From the IMG/VR virus record IMGVR_UViG_3300042691_038861, positions 1-50,593 of that record: a DNA stretch of 50,593 bases; one strand, written 5' to 3'. A program made the translations under genes and the position numbers. Source of the DNA: a virus. This document shows, in pieces, positions 12,665-22,021 of this stretch. The stretch's first letter is position 1; every line of letters starts with the position of its first letter. The notes under the pieces are model-generated. The model was not told the origin of the DNA and ran no database searches. It saw nothing but the letters and a program-made list of their open reading frames with translations.

Positions 12665-15415
12665 CTAGCAACCGCCTCCTATTTTATTAGCAGCTTTGGC
12701 TATTTTCTTACCTTCCTTATTAACTTCTAAGTGTGCTATAAGAGAAGCATTTATAGAGGTCTGGAAGACGTTTTCATTGATGGATGTTTTTACTTCTAAT
12801 ACCTGGTAGTAACCACCTATTCCTAATTCTTCTTGCAAATCAATTGCTTTTTTATTTTGAAAAAATAAAGGCTCAATATAAATAAAGTCGCCTGGTCTAA
12901 ATATATTATTGCCAAACATTTCTGAACTAATATCGTAAGTTTCCTTTAACTGTGTTAAATTTACATTTCCTTCATTTGTAGCGCGCATTTCTTTATAAAA
13001 CTGTGTAGTATTTCTAGAGAAACTAATTTTTTTGATTAAAGAAGAATCGGTTCCTATGGAGAAGTGTAATATACCAGATTTTTTATCTTTCTCGTAATCG
13101 CCAGCATTTTCAATCATAACTTTTGGCATTTCTGATGAGCAATAAACATAAAAATAATCAGCTGCGGGTGTTGAAGCGCCAATGTCTTTTGGAGCTATGG
13201 CGTCCAAAACCATTGCTACATAATCAAGTCTAGCTTGGTCTATTGTTCCTTCAAATCTTATGAAATTATTAGCTTGTCTATTTCTTCTAGTAATAATCTC
13301 ATATAAGTTACCATTAAAATTTAATAATGGTAAACTAAAATTCAAATTAGAAATTCTAGCAGCATTTGAAGAACCATCTGAGAAGGCGTTTCTTCCAAAA
13401 ACAGTTGGAGATATAGCTGGTATGACCATTTCTGTTAGAAAATCTTTTATGAATTGTAATAATGGATAATTTTTTCTTCTTGGTTTTATTATTTTTTCAA
13501 AAAAGAATATCTCTATGAAATCTAGAGCTATTGGCATATTTGCTAAGTTTATTAATATTTCTTCATAATCTCCAAAAGTGCCAAGCAAACGAGCATTAGA
13601 AGGTGTTTTTATCGATATTTCACCAATGATTATATTAACGCCACCCTTTTCTACCAAAAGCCTGCCGTCAGTTATACTAATTCCATAGCCTCTCCGTAGC
13701 AAGCTTTCTAATATATCGCCAAAATAAACAAATTTAACCTTATAAGTTTTGTTTGCTTTATCCAATCCAAGCTGTTCTAAACTTTTATTATTAACAGCTC
13801 TACTTACCACATCTGCCGATTCTACATATGTTTGTGCTTTACCGTAATCAATCAAATTTTCAATTTTTATACCTGCATCTGCTATAAACTTTACAACCGG
13901 GTTGTCACTATTCACTTCATACAACTTTACGTCTGGTAGTTTTTCACTAAATTCTTCTTTTGGTATTTTTCTATAGCTTTTAATAGCACTTGAGCCATTT
14001 TTAAAAAAATAATCCGTCCTGTCGGTAGCCGCTCTATTCGAGTCTTCGAAAACTTTAAAATAACTTGGATCCGTACCCAGAGCAGCAGCATCAAATGTGA
14101 CTTCGTATAAATTTTCTTTAATAACAAATTCATAAAATTGTTGATAAAGCTGGTATGTTTCAAAATCTACTTTGTTTTTTTGTTCTTCTATTTTTTTTAA
14201 TTGCTCTTCTTCTTCTGCTACTTTAGCTTTTTTTACTTCTTCATTACATGTACTTTGTTTTATTCTATCTATTTTTGTTCTTTGAGCACGCACCGTCGAC
14301 TCGTATCCTTCTATGGAAAACTTCAATAATTTACTTAATTGCGAGCCAAATATATCCAATTCTTGCATTAATATGTCTATGCTAGCAACATACTGTATTT
14401 TTAAAGTAGCCGAACCGTTTTCTTCAAATGATAAATCGCTATTGTGTGGAGTTAAATTTAAAATAATTTTTGCTGAGTCTAGGGCTTTTTTTAATTTAGA
14501 GATATACTCTGGCGGTTGATCAGGCAGTAGTTTCCTCAAGTGCTCTTCAGATTGATCTGTATATCCCAGAACTACTTTAATTTGAAAATAATTTATGTTT
14601 GGTTTGCTGTTTTGTAAAAGTCTTGGTTGTATATTGACAAGATCACTATAGCTAAATGAAGTGTTTATATCGTTTTTTGGCTTAAAAGAACCAAATCTTG
14701 GATCATTTTTATCTTTGATGTCAATTCTTTTTACTGTATCTTCTATGTTTTGAAAAAACAGCTCTAATTCACATTCAATAGAAGAATTAACTTCAGCAGG
14801 ATTTGAACCAGCGAATTTATAAGAAAAAGACTTTATACCAACGCCATGTAATCTGCCCGTACCTTTTAGCAATTCATCGACTGAGTCTAGGACATATTCG
14901 CTGGTATAATCTCCAAACGTTGTGCTCATATCATCAAATGGAATTCTCCAGTCATATGACTCTTTGAAATAGTCCAATTCAGATACAGTCGCTTTTTCGT
15001 TTTCTTTTGGAATAATATATATTGTTTTATATATTTCTATTGATGGTAAAAGGTTACTTAGAACATTTGATGGTATTCTATCAAAAAATTCTATTAATTC
15101 ATTATTTTTAAATATTTTTTTTGATAATTCTGTAGAGTTATTATCATTTAAGTTTGTTGTACAAAAAAAATTATATACTTTTGAAGATCTTGCGATGCTA
15201 TCATTTGCTGGCACTTGGGAAAGTAACTGCTTAAGAGACAATATTAATGCAGTTTGTTTACCTATTCTTGTTCGATAGGCAAGAGTTTTATCTGACGAGT
15301 CTGGAGTTAGAGTTTTGAAAGTATCGCTATATGTATCAGCTATTTCTTGTACTTGATCGCCAACCCACTGTTTTGCAGTTTCATAGGCTGATTCTAACCC
15401 GGTAGTAATAGACAA
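12665..15415 (-). CDS. Large baseplate hub-like structural protein, 916 aa
   Basis: Starts at TTG 15415 with GAGG 8 nt upstream. The C-terminal 150 residues (GILHFSIGTDSSLIKKISFSR, then FRPGDFIYIEP and GGYYQVLEVKTSI) resemble the last domains of phage tail hub/late-control proteins, in which a barrel is followed by 'x-PGD-x-I' and 'G-x-Y-x-V'. A charged coiled coil lies near residues 370-420. The N-terminal part is helical. It is followed by a further unknown gene and lies after a gp53-like gene, consistent with a baseplate hub or wedge component. The precise T4 counterpart is uncertain. Confidence 0.6.
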   Translation of the reverse strand: MSITTGLESAYETAKQWVGDQVQEIADTYSDTFKTLTPDSSDKTLAYRTRIGKQTALILSLKQLLSQVPANDSIARSSKVYNFFCTTNLNDNNSTELSKKIFKNNELIEFFDRIPSNVLSNLLPSIEIYKTIYIIPKENEKATVSELDYFKESYDWRIPFDDMSTTFGDYTSEYVLDSVDELLKGTGRLHGVGIKSFSYKFAGSNPAEVNSSIECELELFFQNIEDTVKRIDIKDKNDPRFGSFKPKNDINTSFSYSDLVNIQPRLLQNSKPNINYFQIKVVLGYTDQSEEHLRKLLPDQPPEYISKLKKALDSAKIILNLTPHNSDLSFEENGSATLKIQYVASIDILMQELDIFGSQLSKLLKFSIEGYESTVRAQRTKIDRIKQSTCNEEVKKAKVAEEEEQLKKIEEQKNKVDFETYQLYQQFYEFVIKENLYEVTFDAAALGTDPSYFKVFEDSNRAATDRTDYFFKNGSSAIKSYRKIPKEEFSEKLPDVKLYEVNSDNPVVKFIADAGIKIENLIDYGKAQTYVESADVVSRAVNNKSLEQLGLDKANKTYKVKFVYFGDILESLLRRGYGISITDGRLLVEKGGVNIIIGEISIKTPSNARLLGTFGDYEEILINLANMPIALDFIEIFFFEKIIKPRRKNYPLLQFIKDFLTEMVIPAISPTVFGRNAFSDGSSNAARISNLNFSLPLLNFNGNLYEIITRRNRQANNFIRFEGTIDQARLDYVAMVLDAIAPKDIGASTPAADYFYVYCSSEMPKVMIENAGDYEKDKKSGILHFSIGTDSSLIKKISFSRNTTQFYKEMRATNEGNVNLTQLKETYDISSEMFGNNIFRPGDFIYIEPLFFQNKKAIDLQEELGIGGYYQVLEVKTSINENVFQTSINASLIAHLEVNKEGKKIAKAANKIGGGC

Positions 15416-15419
15416 TTTT

Positions 15420-15758
15420 TTATCCTCTCAAATAATTTAGTACTTGGTTTAATGGCAGCGGTATTAAGATTATATCACCAACTGATACATGTGATTCAGT
15501 CGGAGTATTATTAAACTTAGCTATGACCCACCAATCTTTTGCATCACCATAATATTGATAAGATAGCTTAAAGAATTTATCACCAACTGCCCATATGTGT
15601 TTAACGGTTTTTAAATTTTTAATTTCGGCAGCTGTTGGAAAATTAAACTCAGGAGTTTCATATTGATTTATGAACTTGACATTTCTTTCTCTAAAGGCGG
15701 TTTCATACTGGTCTAAATCGTTTTGGAATATTGTTCTACCAGAATATCTATTAATCAT
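15420..15758 (-). CDS. 53: Baseplate wedge protein, gp53/LysM-like
   Basis: A 112-residue protein whose C-terminal half is LysM-like: HIWAVGDKFFKLSYQYYGDA, WWVIAKFNN and VSVGDIILIPLPL (about residues 55-104). T4 gp53 has this domain and seals the baseplate wedges. The N-terminal part begins with INRYSGRTIFQND. It lies between the hub-like gene and another tail gene, as expected. The LysM identity is strong by eye; the gp53 equivalence is inferred from size and position. Confidence 0.75.
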   Translation of the reverse strand: MINRYSGRTIFQNDLDQYETAFRERNVKFINQYETPEFNFPTAAEIKNLKTVKHIWAVGDKFFKLSYQYYGDAKDWWVIAKFNNTPTESHVSVGDIILIPLPLNQVLNYLRG

Positions 15759-15759
15759 T

Positions 15760-16533
15760 TTATTGTGCCTCTAGGTCTAAAAGTGCTGGGTCTTTGGTAT
15801 CTTTATCAGTTTTTGCTATATTGGCTGCGCGTACACGTTCTACGGATGCACTAAGAGCTTGCTCGGAAGTTGAAAAATGAAAAGATCCTTCTGATCTTTG
15901 ATTAATTTTACCTTCAATATTAACCTCATTTCCAAGAGGAAATTCATGAATTATTCCTAAAGAAAACGTAACTTTTAATAATTTTGGAACCAAAGAATTT
16001 TTATCACCCTTTTTAATAAAAAAACCATTTTCAACATTTGGACTAAAATCAAATCCTTCAAAATAACTTAAAAGACCATTACTTAAAAATTTTCCCTCAA
16101 GTTCATACTCAGGCGATTTCGTTGATTTATTAAAAATAAAATTTGAAAATAAAACTCTAAAAAGCGGGGGAGATGATAAAGTAGCCGTTCCTAAATTATT
16201 TTTAGTATAAACTGGATATAGGCTTTGAATAAGTCCATCTACATTGTATAAATTATATTCCGCTTCCTCTACAGAAAAACTAGGAACGTCTACCGAACAA
16301 TTTATGCGTCTATATGTATTTTTAAAAGTAACTATCGGGTCCATACGACCATAAATTTCTTGAGATGTCCAGTTTGACTTAAAAGAATCCGTAAAGTCGG
16401 TTAAAAAAGCGTTAAAAGAAAAAGTTCTGTTGGTAGAAAAAGAATAAATATAAATTTTTGAATGAGAATCTGTCACGTTATTAGACACATCTTGTATTCC
16501 TGGTCCGCTAAGTTTATTATTATTTATAGCCAT
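15760..16533 (-). CDS. Baseplate/tail structural protein, 257 aa
   Basis: A soluble, strand-rich protein. The segment IYGRMDPIVTFKNTYRRI followed by VEEAEYNLYNVDGLIQSLYP (about 61-108) is a pattern I associate with phage baseplate or tube-associated proteins. It has no signal peptide. The C-terminus is charged and probably flexible. It is 1 nt upstream of the gp53-like gene and 15 nt downstream of the tape measure gene, in the order expected for tail completion or hub proteins. The exact T4 counterpart is not clear. Confidence 0.6.
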   Translation of the reverse strand: MAINNNKLSGPGIQDVSNNVTDSHSKIYIYSFSTNRTFSFNAFLTDFTDSFKSNWTSQEIYGRMDPIVTFKNTYRRINCSVDVPSFSVEEAEYNLYNVDGLIQSLYPVYTKNNLGTATLSSPPLFRVLFSNFIFNKSTKSPEYELEGKFLSNGLLSYFEGFDFSPNVENGFFIKKGDKNSLVPKLLKVTFSLGIIHEFPLGNEVNIEGKINQRSEGSFHFSTSEQALSASVERVRAANIAKTDKDTKDPALLDLEAQ

Positions 16534-16548
16534 TTTTAAAATCCTCTT

Positions 16549-19092
16549 CTAAGTTCTTCTAGAAAGTGTCCTGCCGCCAAGAGCAGTAGCCAATCTTGGA
16601 CTTCCAGCGCTTTCAACGATACTTGCTGCAAATTCTTTGCCATCTGCGATCACAAGCTTAATTGGTATAGAGCCGCCTTCTGCTGTAGTTCCAGCTGCTC
16701 CCTTGTTAAATTCGCCCATAACTTCTTTTAAGGCAACAACAAAAGCGTCTTTATCTGCATCTTTTGATTTAGCTTGTTCTGTATAGTAATCTTTTACAAC
16801 AGTAACAAATTTTCTTGTTGGCTCTAAGTCTGAGTCTTTCAAGGTTTTAACTGTTTTTAGGGTATTGTCTAAGGTTTCTAGCGATAACACTTTGCCTTCT
16901 GGAATCTTATTCAACTCTTCGACTAGAGCTGCAACAGCAACAGTTATTCCACCAATAGCCAATAAACCAACAGCTCCAACACCAGTTAAAGTTGTTATCA
17001 TCATAACTAGAGCACCAGTAGTTGCAGAAATGTTCTCTGCTATGCTCGCTCCTTTATCCCCAGAGAATACACCGAATGAGGTTACAAGGCTTCCTAATCC
17101 TGCTGCCGCAATACCAACGCCAGCGCCAATTAAGGCAATTGCACCGCCAACAGCTAACAATACTCCAATCGCAGCACCAGTAAGGACAGCTTGCGGACCC
17201 GCGACGAGGCTTATTAGCATTGCTACCATACCAAAAAATGCTAATGAGAAGATCCCAACAGCAGCAGCAGCATATGGAGCAGCATCACCAAGTCCTTGAA
17301 ATGATTTAACTAATTCTGCTAAACCAGAAGCCGCCATATATACTCCCGCTCCAATCATCGCTACAGCTGCTCCAAGGGCTAGTAGCGGCTTTTCATTAGC
17401 ATCAGCGGCTTGACCTATTGCAAAAATCATAACAGGTAAGGCTAAAAGTGCAAAATAAAGAATTGGAGAATGTGGTTCTAGTAACCAATAATGTAATAAT
17501 TGTATCGCCGCAATGAGCGCCATAATCGCGATACTTCTACCAGTCGATAAATTAAGAGCTTTAAAAGCCTTACTTAAACCAAAAATAGCAGCAGTCACGC
17601 TTAAAGCTACACCAACCCATCCATCTCCAAGGCTAAAAAATGCAGAAAATACGTCCATAATATTTTTTACCATTTTTGCTATTGGAGCTATAACAATTAA
17701 TAAGCCATTGAATGCTTGGGACATTTGCTTTGTTGACTCAGCAGCTGCTCTTTGAACCTCTTCTAGTTTTTCTTGGGAGGCAGCATTTTTTGCTTGTTCC
17801 ATCTCTAGTTCGCTGGTTGATTTACTAAACAGCTTGGTCGCATCATCCATATTTTGGATGCCTAATGTTGCAGCTATGGCTTTTTTCTCATATTTGCCTA
17901 GTGAATCAAAATTTTTTCCGCTTTGTTCAAAAGCTCTTTTAAGTAAAATAACTCTCTGTGCTTCATTTGCATTTAGCAATTCTATTGAATTTAAATAACC
18001 ACCGCCAAGCACAGCATTGAATTTACCAGCAGCTTTAGCGCTACCTTCAAATGTATCCATAGTCTCGCCAACAATACTTGTTAGATTAGAAACTTCTAAG
18101 CCCAAGCTTTTTGCTTGCTTTTGCAAATCGGTATAAATTTGAAGCGCTTGCTTACCATATGCAGCCAATTTTGGCATTGCTTCTGCAAAACCAGCTGCCA
18201 TTTTTTGCGGAGCTATTCCAGCGCCAATAGCCGCTTGAGCTAATTCTTCATTTGCTCTAAGTGCTTCGCTTGCTGTCATCTTAAAAGTCTTTGTTAGAAT
18301 ATCTAAATTCTTACCAGAAGTTTCTGATGAGATGCCTAATAATTCTAATTTTGCAGATGACTCAGCTAGATCCTTTTGCATTCCCTTGTTTAAATCAGAA
18401 AAACCAGACATTGTTGTAAAAAGGCTCATCGCAGATTTATTCATCTCTTCAAAACCAATACCAAATTGTGATGCTCCTAAGCCAAACATCATAGTTCTGT
18501 CTGCAACTTGACCAGTGGTTTTAGCGTATTCAACGTTTCCTTTCATAACACTATCAAAAATACCTTTTATATTCTCTAATTGCCCTTGAATAGTAAAATA
18601 TTTTTTTGCTTGCGATACTAAACCACCAGTTAAAGCATCTTGTAACTGTGTTTGCTCTTTTAGATTTTCATTCGCTTCGGAGATCTGATCGTTTAAGTTT
18701 CTTGTTTCAATCGTTGCATCAATTACAGCTTGACGCATAGCGTCGATAGCGCCAACTGAAGCGGTTGAGTCTTTTTTTATTCTTTCGTACTCTGCTTTTA
18801 ACTTTTCTAAGTTTGCCTGTGATGCTTCTAATCTAGCTTTGTTTATTTTTTCTTGATCGCCTGTTGCTTGAGCTGCTGTTAATCTACTAACAGCCGCAGC
18901 TTCTAATCTTGTCGCAAATGCAACTTGGTCATCTAATGCCTTAGCAACATCTTGTTGCATTTGTATCTCTCTTTCTATTTGAGCTAATCTTGCTGCTTGT
19001 ATGTCTGAAAGAGTACGTCTTGAAGCTATTATTGCCTCTAAATCGGCTTTTTCTTGTTTTAAAAGTCTTTCTGCTTCTGTTTCAATAGCCAT
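16549..19092 (-). CDS. Tail tape measure protein
   Basis: An 847-residue protein with the tape-measure profile: an N-terminal coiled coil (residues about 1-170, rich in E, K, Q, A), a middle segment similar to phage tail tape measure domains (EELAQAAIGAGIAPQKMAAG), a hydrophobic membrane-like region (about 455-700) and a polar C-terminus. Tape measure proteins set tail length and thread into the host membrane. It lies directly after the tail assembly genes and before the baseplate genes, the usual position. T4 gp29 is smaller (590), so a longer tail or an expanded hydrophobic domain is possible. Confidence 0.88.
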   Translation of the reverse strand: MAIETEAERLLKQEKADLEAIIASRRTLSDIQAARLAQIEREIQMQQDVAKALDDQVAFATRLEAAAVSRLTAAQATGDQEKINKARLEASQANLEKLKAEYERIKKDSTASVGAIDAMRQAVIDATIETRNLNDQISEANENLKEQTQLQDALTGGLVSQAKKYFTIQGQLENIKGIFDSVMKGNVEYAKTTGQVADRTMMFGLGASQFGIGFEEMNKSAMSLFTTMSGFSDLNKGMQKDLAESSAKLELLGISSETSGKNLDILTKTFKMTASEALRANEELAQAAIGAGIAPQKMAAGFAEAMPKLAAYGKQALQIYTDLQKQAKSLGLEVSNLTSIVGETMDTFEGSAKAAGKFNAVLGGGYLNSIELLNANEAQRVILLKRAFEQSGKNFDSLGKYEKKAIAATLGIQNMDDATKLFSKSTSELEMEQAKNAASQEKLEEVQRAAAESTKQMSQAFNGLLIVIAPIAKMVKNIMDVFSAFFSLGDGWVGVALSVTAAIFGLSKAFKALNLSTGRSIAIMALIAAIQLLHYWLLEPHSPILYFALLALPVMIFAIGQAADANEKPLLALGAAVAMIGAGVYMAASGLAELVKSFQGLGDAAPYAAAAVGIFSLAFFGMVAMLISLVAGPQAVLTGAAIGVLLAVGGAIALIGAGVGIAAAGLGSLVTSFGVFSGDKGASIAENISATTGALVMMITTLTGVGAVGLLAIGGITVAVAALVEELNKIPEGKVLSLETLDNTLKTVKTLKDSDLEPTRKFVTVVKDYYTEQAKSKDADKDAFVVALKEVMGEFNKGAAGTTAEGGSIPIKLVIADGKEFAASIVESAGSPRLATALGGRTLSRRT

Positions 19093-19133
19093 AATAGTTT
19101 ATTCCTCAAAATATATATTAATTAGCAACAAAA

Positions 19134-19169
19134 GAAAAAATGAGCAGAAACCACCGGGATCTCTGCTCA
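19134..19169 (-). terminator. Rho-independent terminator before the tape measure gene
   Basis: Minus-strand stem TGAGCAGA with TCTGCTCA (8 bp), 13-nt loop, six Ts. It follows the stop at 19174. The tape measure ATG is about 40 nt further on with GAGG before it, so termination must be partial or a promoter intervenes; AT-rich sequence lies between but no clear promoter. Confidence 0.8.
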
Positions 19170-19173
19170 CTTA

Positions 19174-19401
19174 TTATTTTTTCCTACTTGCTTTCTTTAG
19201 CGCGTCATTCTCTTCTTTTAATTGGTTTATTAACTTGTCTATAAACCATTTCCTAAGAGCTATCGGGAGGTTATAAGTTTCAAATAGCGAGAAGCCGCCA
19301 TAGTATTTTAGATAAAAGAACTGCTCATATACATTGAGCTGATATTCATCACTTAAACCAAAAGAAGTCAGTTGAAAGCGGAACCTCCATGTCCGCTTCA
19401 T
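19174..19401 (-). CDS. Tail assembly protein overlapping in the +1 frame
   Basis: The conserved-looking part is SDEYQLNVYEQFFYLKYYGG followed by FSLFETYNLPIALRKWFIDKLI, resembling small phage tail assembly proteins (gp51-like or the second product of a chaperone pair). It is read in the +1 frame from the end of the preceding 291-residue gene and overlaps it by 53 nt. The nearest ATG in frame, 19401, has no ribosome site. Translation may therefore be coupled or reached by frameshifting near the preceding stop TTT AAG TGA. I could not see a classic slippery heptamer. Confidence 0.6.
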   Translation of the reverse strand: MKRTWRFRFQLTSFGLSDEYQLNVYEQFFYLKYYGGFSLFETYNLPIALRKWFIDKLINQLKEENDALKKASRKK

Positions 19402-20224
19402 ATTCACAAGATTTGCATACAAATGGTTGGATAACCTTGAGACTTGGAATTGCTTCTTGGTATTTTGTTCTAAGATATTTTGAGTCTCTTGCTGGCATCG
19501 AGTCAACTGCTCTATTGATAGCGCTTCTTTCTGAAATATCCTGTATAGATACAACGCATAGTTTAATTTGGTCTAGCAAAAGGCTGTCATTTAGCGAATC
19601 GTTTTTCTTTTTTGACTCTGCCATCTTAGCAATCACTTTTTCATCACCGCCGTTTAGTGATCTACAAACAACTTTCCACTTTGTGGCTGGTAATTGTAAT
19701 TGAAAATAACCATCTTGGCTAAGTTGTAATTCTTCGCTAGCTTCTGTTATTTTCACACCTTCTGATAGGTTAAAACGACGTTTAGCTTTTTCACCACATG
19801 ATGGACATGAGATTTCTGTATCATAATCAATACCATATGCTGATATTCTTGCAGCAACAAGAATAGCATTTCTGTCTTCAATCACCAAACTGTCTGGATT
19901 TATGTTTTTATCTACAATAAGGGATTGAATTAATCTATCTAGCGCAATGCCTTTTTTAAGAAGAGATCTTGAATTCAAGATATCCTCTTCTTTTGCTGTC
20001 ATTTGCTTGATTTCAATTGTTTCTTTGTCTTTTAGTGGATGACCAACTTTATAAAACTTGCCTTTTGATGGCAATTCCACAAATTCTGTTGGAACAATAA
20101 AGTCTAAAGTACCAGCGTGTTTCTCGGGTTCTTGTGCGGATTGTTGTTGTTGCACTAATTGTTGTAGTGGGCTTGCATCTTGTTTTAAAGGATTTGCTCC
20201 AAAACGTTCTTCATTGTTTCTCAT
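19349..20224 (-). CDS. 26: Baseplate hub assembly / tail chaperone protein, gp26-like
   Basis: A 291-residue protein of a family common in T4-like phages. The FVELPSKGKFYK motif (about 48-59) and the middle ITAKEEDIL-like segment (MTAKEEDILNS) are characteristic. Two cysteine pairs, CPSC (about 141-144) and CKSC near the C-terminus, suggest a bound zinc. The N-terminal 45 residues are Q-rich and flexible. It lies two genes before the tape measure gene, as expected for assembly proteins. A good promoter precedes it. Equivalence to T4 gp26 is by resemblance. Confidence 0.7.
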   Translation of the reverse strand: MRNNEERFGANPLKQDASPLQQLVQQQQSAQEPEKHAGTLDFIVPTEFVELPSKGKFYKVGHPLKDKETIEIKQMTAKEEDILNSRSLLKKGIALDRLIQSLIVDKNINPDSLVIEDRNAILVAARISAYGIDYDTEISCPSCGEKAKRRFNLSEGVKITEASEELQLSQDGYFQLQLPATKWKVVCRSLNGGDEKVIAKMAESKKKNDSLNDSLLLDQIKLCVVSIQDISERSAINRAVDSMPARDSKYLRTKYQEAIPSLKVIQPFVCKSCEYEADMEVPLSTDFFWFK

Positions 20225-20258
20225 ATATACCTACGCTTTCTTTTTAGCTAATGCTTGT

Positions 20259-20286
20259 ATTATAGCAGTAATTACAATTTTGTAAA
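20259..20286 (-). promoter_or_regulatory. Sigma70-like promoter for the tail assembly genes
   Basis: TTTACA (20281-20286, 5/6 match), a 16-bp spacer, and a perfect TATAAT (20259-20264). The -35 region also contains the inverted repeat TTACAA-AA-TTGTAA. The leader is about 30 nt. Confidence 0.6.
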
Positions 20287-20287
20287 A

Positions 20288-22006
20288 TTAATATCCCGAT
20301 TGGTCTTCTATGGCTTGTTGATATTCAGTTTCTGCGGCTTGTTTACCTGCCTCTACTGCCTCTTGTTCATTTATTTTAGCATACTCCTGACGTTCCCATT
20401 CTTTTCTTGCCTCTGCTTGTTGCCTTAGATATTCTGATTCGCCATTATCAACCGTTGTTTTATTGTCGTTTTTTAATGTTTCTCTATATCGCATCTCATC
20501 TTCATATGGGATTGGATTATTGTTTGTTTGACGCGGAGAAGTTGCTGCTTTTTGAGCTTTTCTTTGCTCTTCGTCTTTTTCTAATTGTTCTTGGGTTGGT
20601 ATTTCTAAAACATAATCATCTGCGGGTTCTGAACTGGGCGCTGATGCTGGTTCAACAGGTGTGCTTGTTGATGCTTCGCTTAAATTAGGGCTTGATGCTT
20701 CTACAGGATTTCCTGTATCGTCTGTTAGTGGAACTTTATTTAAAAAATCTTCAGTAGTAGTTTGGCTTGGGTCTACTAGTTTATCTTTGATCTTTTTATC
20801 CTCTAGTGTTTGTGGTGGTTCATTTGTACCTCCACTTGCTTCTCTTGAAGACTGGCTTGAAGTTGCTTCTGGTGTCTTGGGCGCAACATCTTCTGGGCTA
20901 TCAGAGATCAAACCGCCTTCAGATTGTAATTTTTCTGGTGGGCTTCTAACGTCGCCTGTAGACTCTGCATTTTGTTCTGTACCTATAGCTCTTCTTTGTC
21001 TTAAATCTGCACCTTGCTGTTCTGCCGTTTTTGCTTCCAATTCTTGAGAACTAACTTGTTTTGGAATTTCTAAACCACCACCAGCAGCTTTTATTTTTGC
21101 TTGTTCTTGGGCTGCTGCTTCTCTATTGGATATAGATTTTTTTTCTACATCTTTACTTGTAGAGACTTCTTTTCCAGTTTTTTCATCGTTTATTCTATTT
21201 TGTAAATTTGATCCAATCACCCCATAAGCAACTGGTTTTGTATTTGCTGTAAGCTTTTTAAATTCATCAGTACTAAGATCGGCATACGTAGTTGTGGCTG
21301 TTTTTGAGGTATTTATTGATGGAATGGTTTTTTCAACTTTATTTTGTAGTTTAGCCTCTTCCGCGTTAAATTGTGCTTCAGTTTTTGGACTATAAGACCC
21401 AGGAAATTGAATTTCAAGTGCTTTAATGCCTTTAGAACCAGCAGACGCTTCATTATCAGATGAAATAGCTAAATCAACATCTAAACCATTTAAAGGTTCA
21501 TTATTTTGTAACTCTGCCCAATCATATTGTATTTCGGCAGTCATTTCAACAAAATCATCATTGGCGTATGATAAATTTCCATTCTCTATTGAAGAAAAAA
21601 AGGCGTTATACAAGCTCCAAACTTCTACAACTCTTCCATTTTCGTCTATTTGTTGTATGTCAAGATTAAATTTTATTTCTGATTTTGAAATATTGGAGAT
21701 TGCGTTAAATTTTGAATTATCAATATAATTTGTTCTTGTTTTTATCGACTCAGAAGTCCAAACAAACCCATTTTTTATATTTAAAAATTTTATTGTTACG
21801 GGGTTCCATGTAACAACTGTTGGATATTTATAAGTGTTATTTAGCAATTTATGTTCGCTAACGCCTATCTTAAAAGAAGGCTTAGAACACTCTTTAACTG
21901 ACTCTAAAGAGATTATTTCTGCTCCTTCTAAAGTAGTAATTCGCAGAAGCCACCTATTTTGTTTAAGCGGCTCTGCGAATTGCTGTGGATTACTCCAAAA
22001 TGTCAT
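20288..22006 (-). CDS. Second tail-tube-like protein with a long disordered tail
   Basis: The first 175 residues resemble the tail tube protein encoded just upstream. Shared stretches are HKLLNNTYKYPTVVTW (tube: HKWLNHTFNYPGRLTW), and VVEVWSLYNAFFSSI then SYANDDFVEMTAEIQYDW (tube: IIEAWTIYKPLFTNV, YANEDIVEISCTVKYDW). The next 400 residues are low in hydrophobics and rich in Q, E, S, T, P and A, ending in DQSGY, with many short repeats of acidic and Gln residues. T4 gp48 and gp54 also share the tube fold and start the tube at the baseplate, so this could be their counterpart. The disordered extension is unusual. It is 15 nt after the tube gene. Confidence 0.8.
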   Translation of the reverse strand: MTFWSNPQQFAEPLKQNRWLLRITTLEGAEIISLESVKECSKPSFKIGVSEHKLLNNTYKYPTVVTWNPVTIKFLNIKNGFVWTSESIKTRTNYIDNSKFNAISNISKSEIKFNLDIQQIDENGRVVEVWSLYNAFFSSIENGNLSYANDDFVEMTAEIQYDWAELQNNEPLNGLDVDLAISSDNEASAGSKGIKALEIQFPGSYSPKTEAQFNAEEAKLQNKVEKTIPSINTSKTATTTYADLSTDEFKKLTANTKPVAYGVIGSNLQNRINDEKTGKEVSTSKDVEKKSISNREAAAQEQAKIKAAGGGLEIPKQVSSQELEAKTAEQQGADLRQRRAIGTEQNAESTGDVRSPPEKLQSEGGLISDSPEDVAPKTPEATSSQSSREASGGTNEPPQTLEDKKIKDKLVDPSQTTTEDFLNKVPLTDDTGNPVEASSPNLSEASTSTPVEPASAPSSEPADDYVLEIPTQEQLEKDEEQRKAQKAATSPRQTNNNPIPYEDEMRYRETLKNDNKTTVDNGESEYLRQQAEARKEWERQEYAKINEQEAVEAGKQAAETEYQQAIEDQSGY

Positions 22007-22021
22007 ATTGTTCTCTACAAA

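Noticed and set aside
19349-19401. Classic -1 slippery heptamer for the tail assembly frameshift
   Set aside because: The downstream protein is in the +1 frame and no X-XXY-YYZ heptamer at the right place would reach it.
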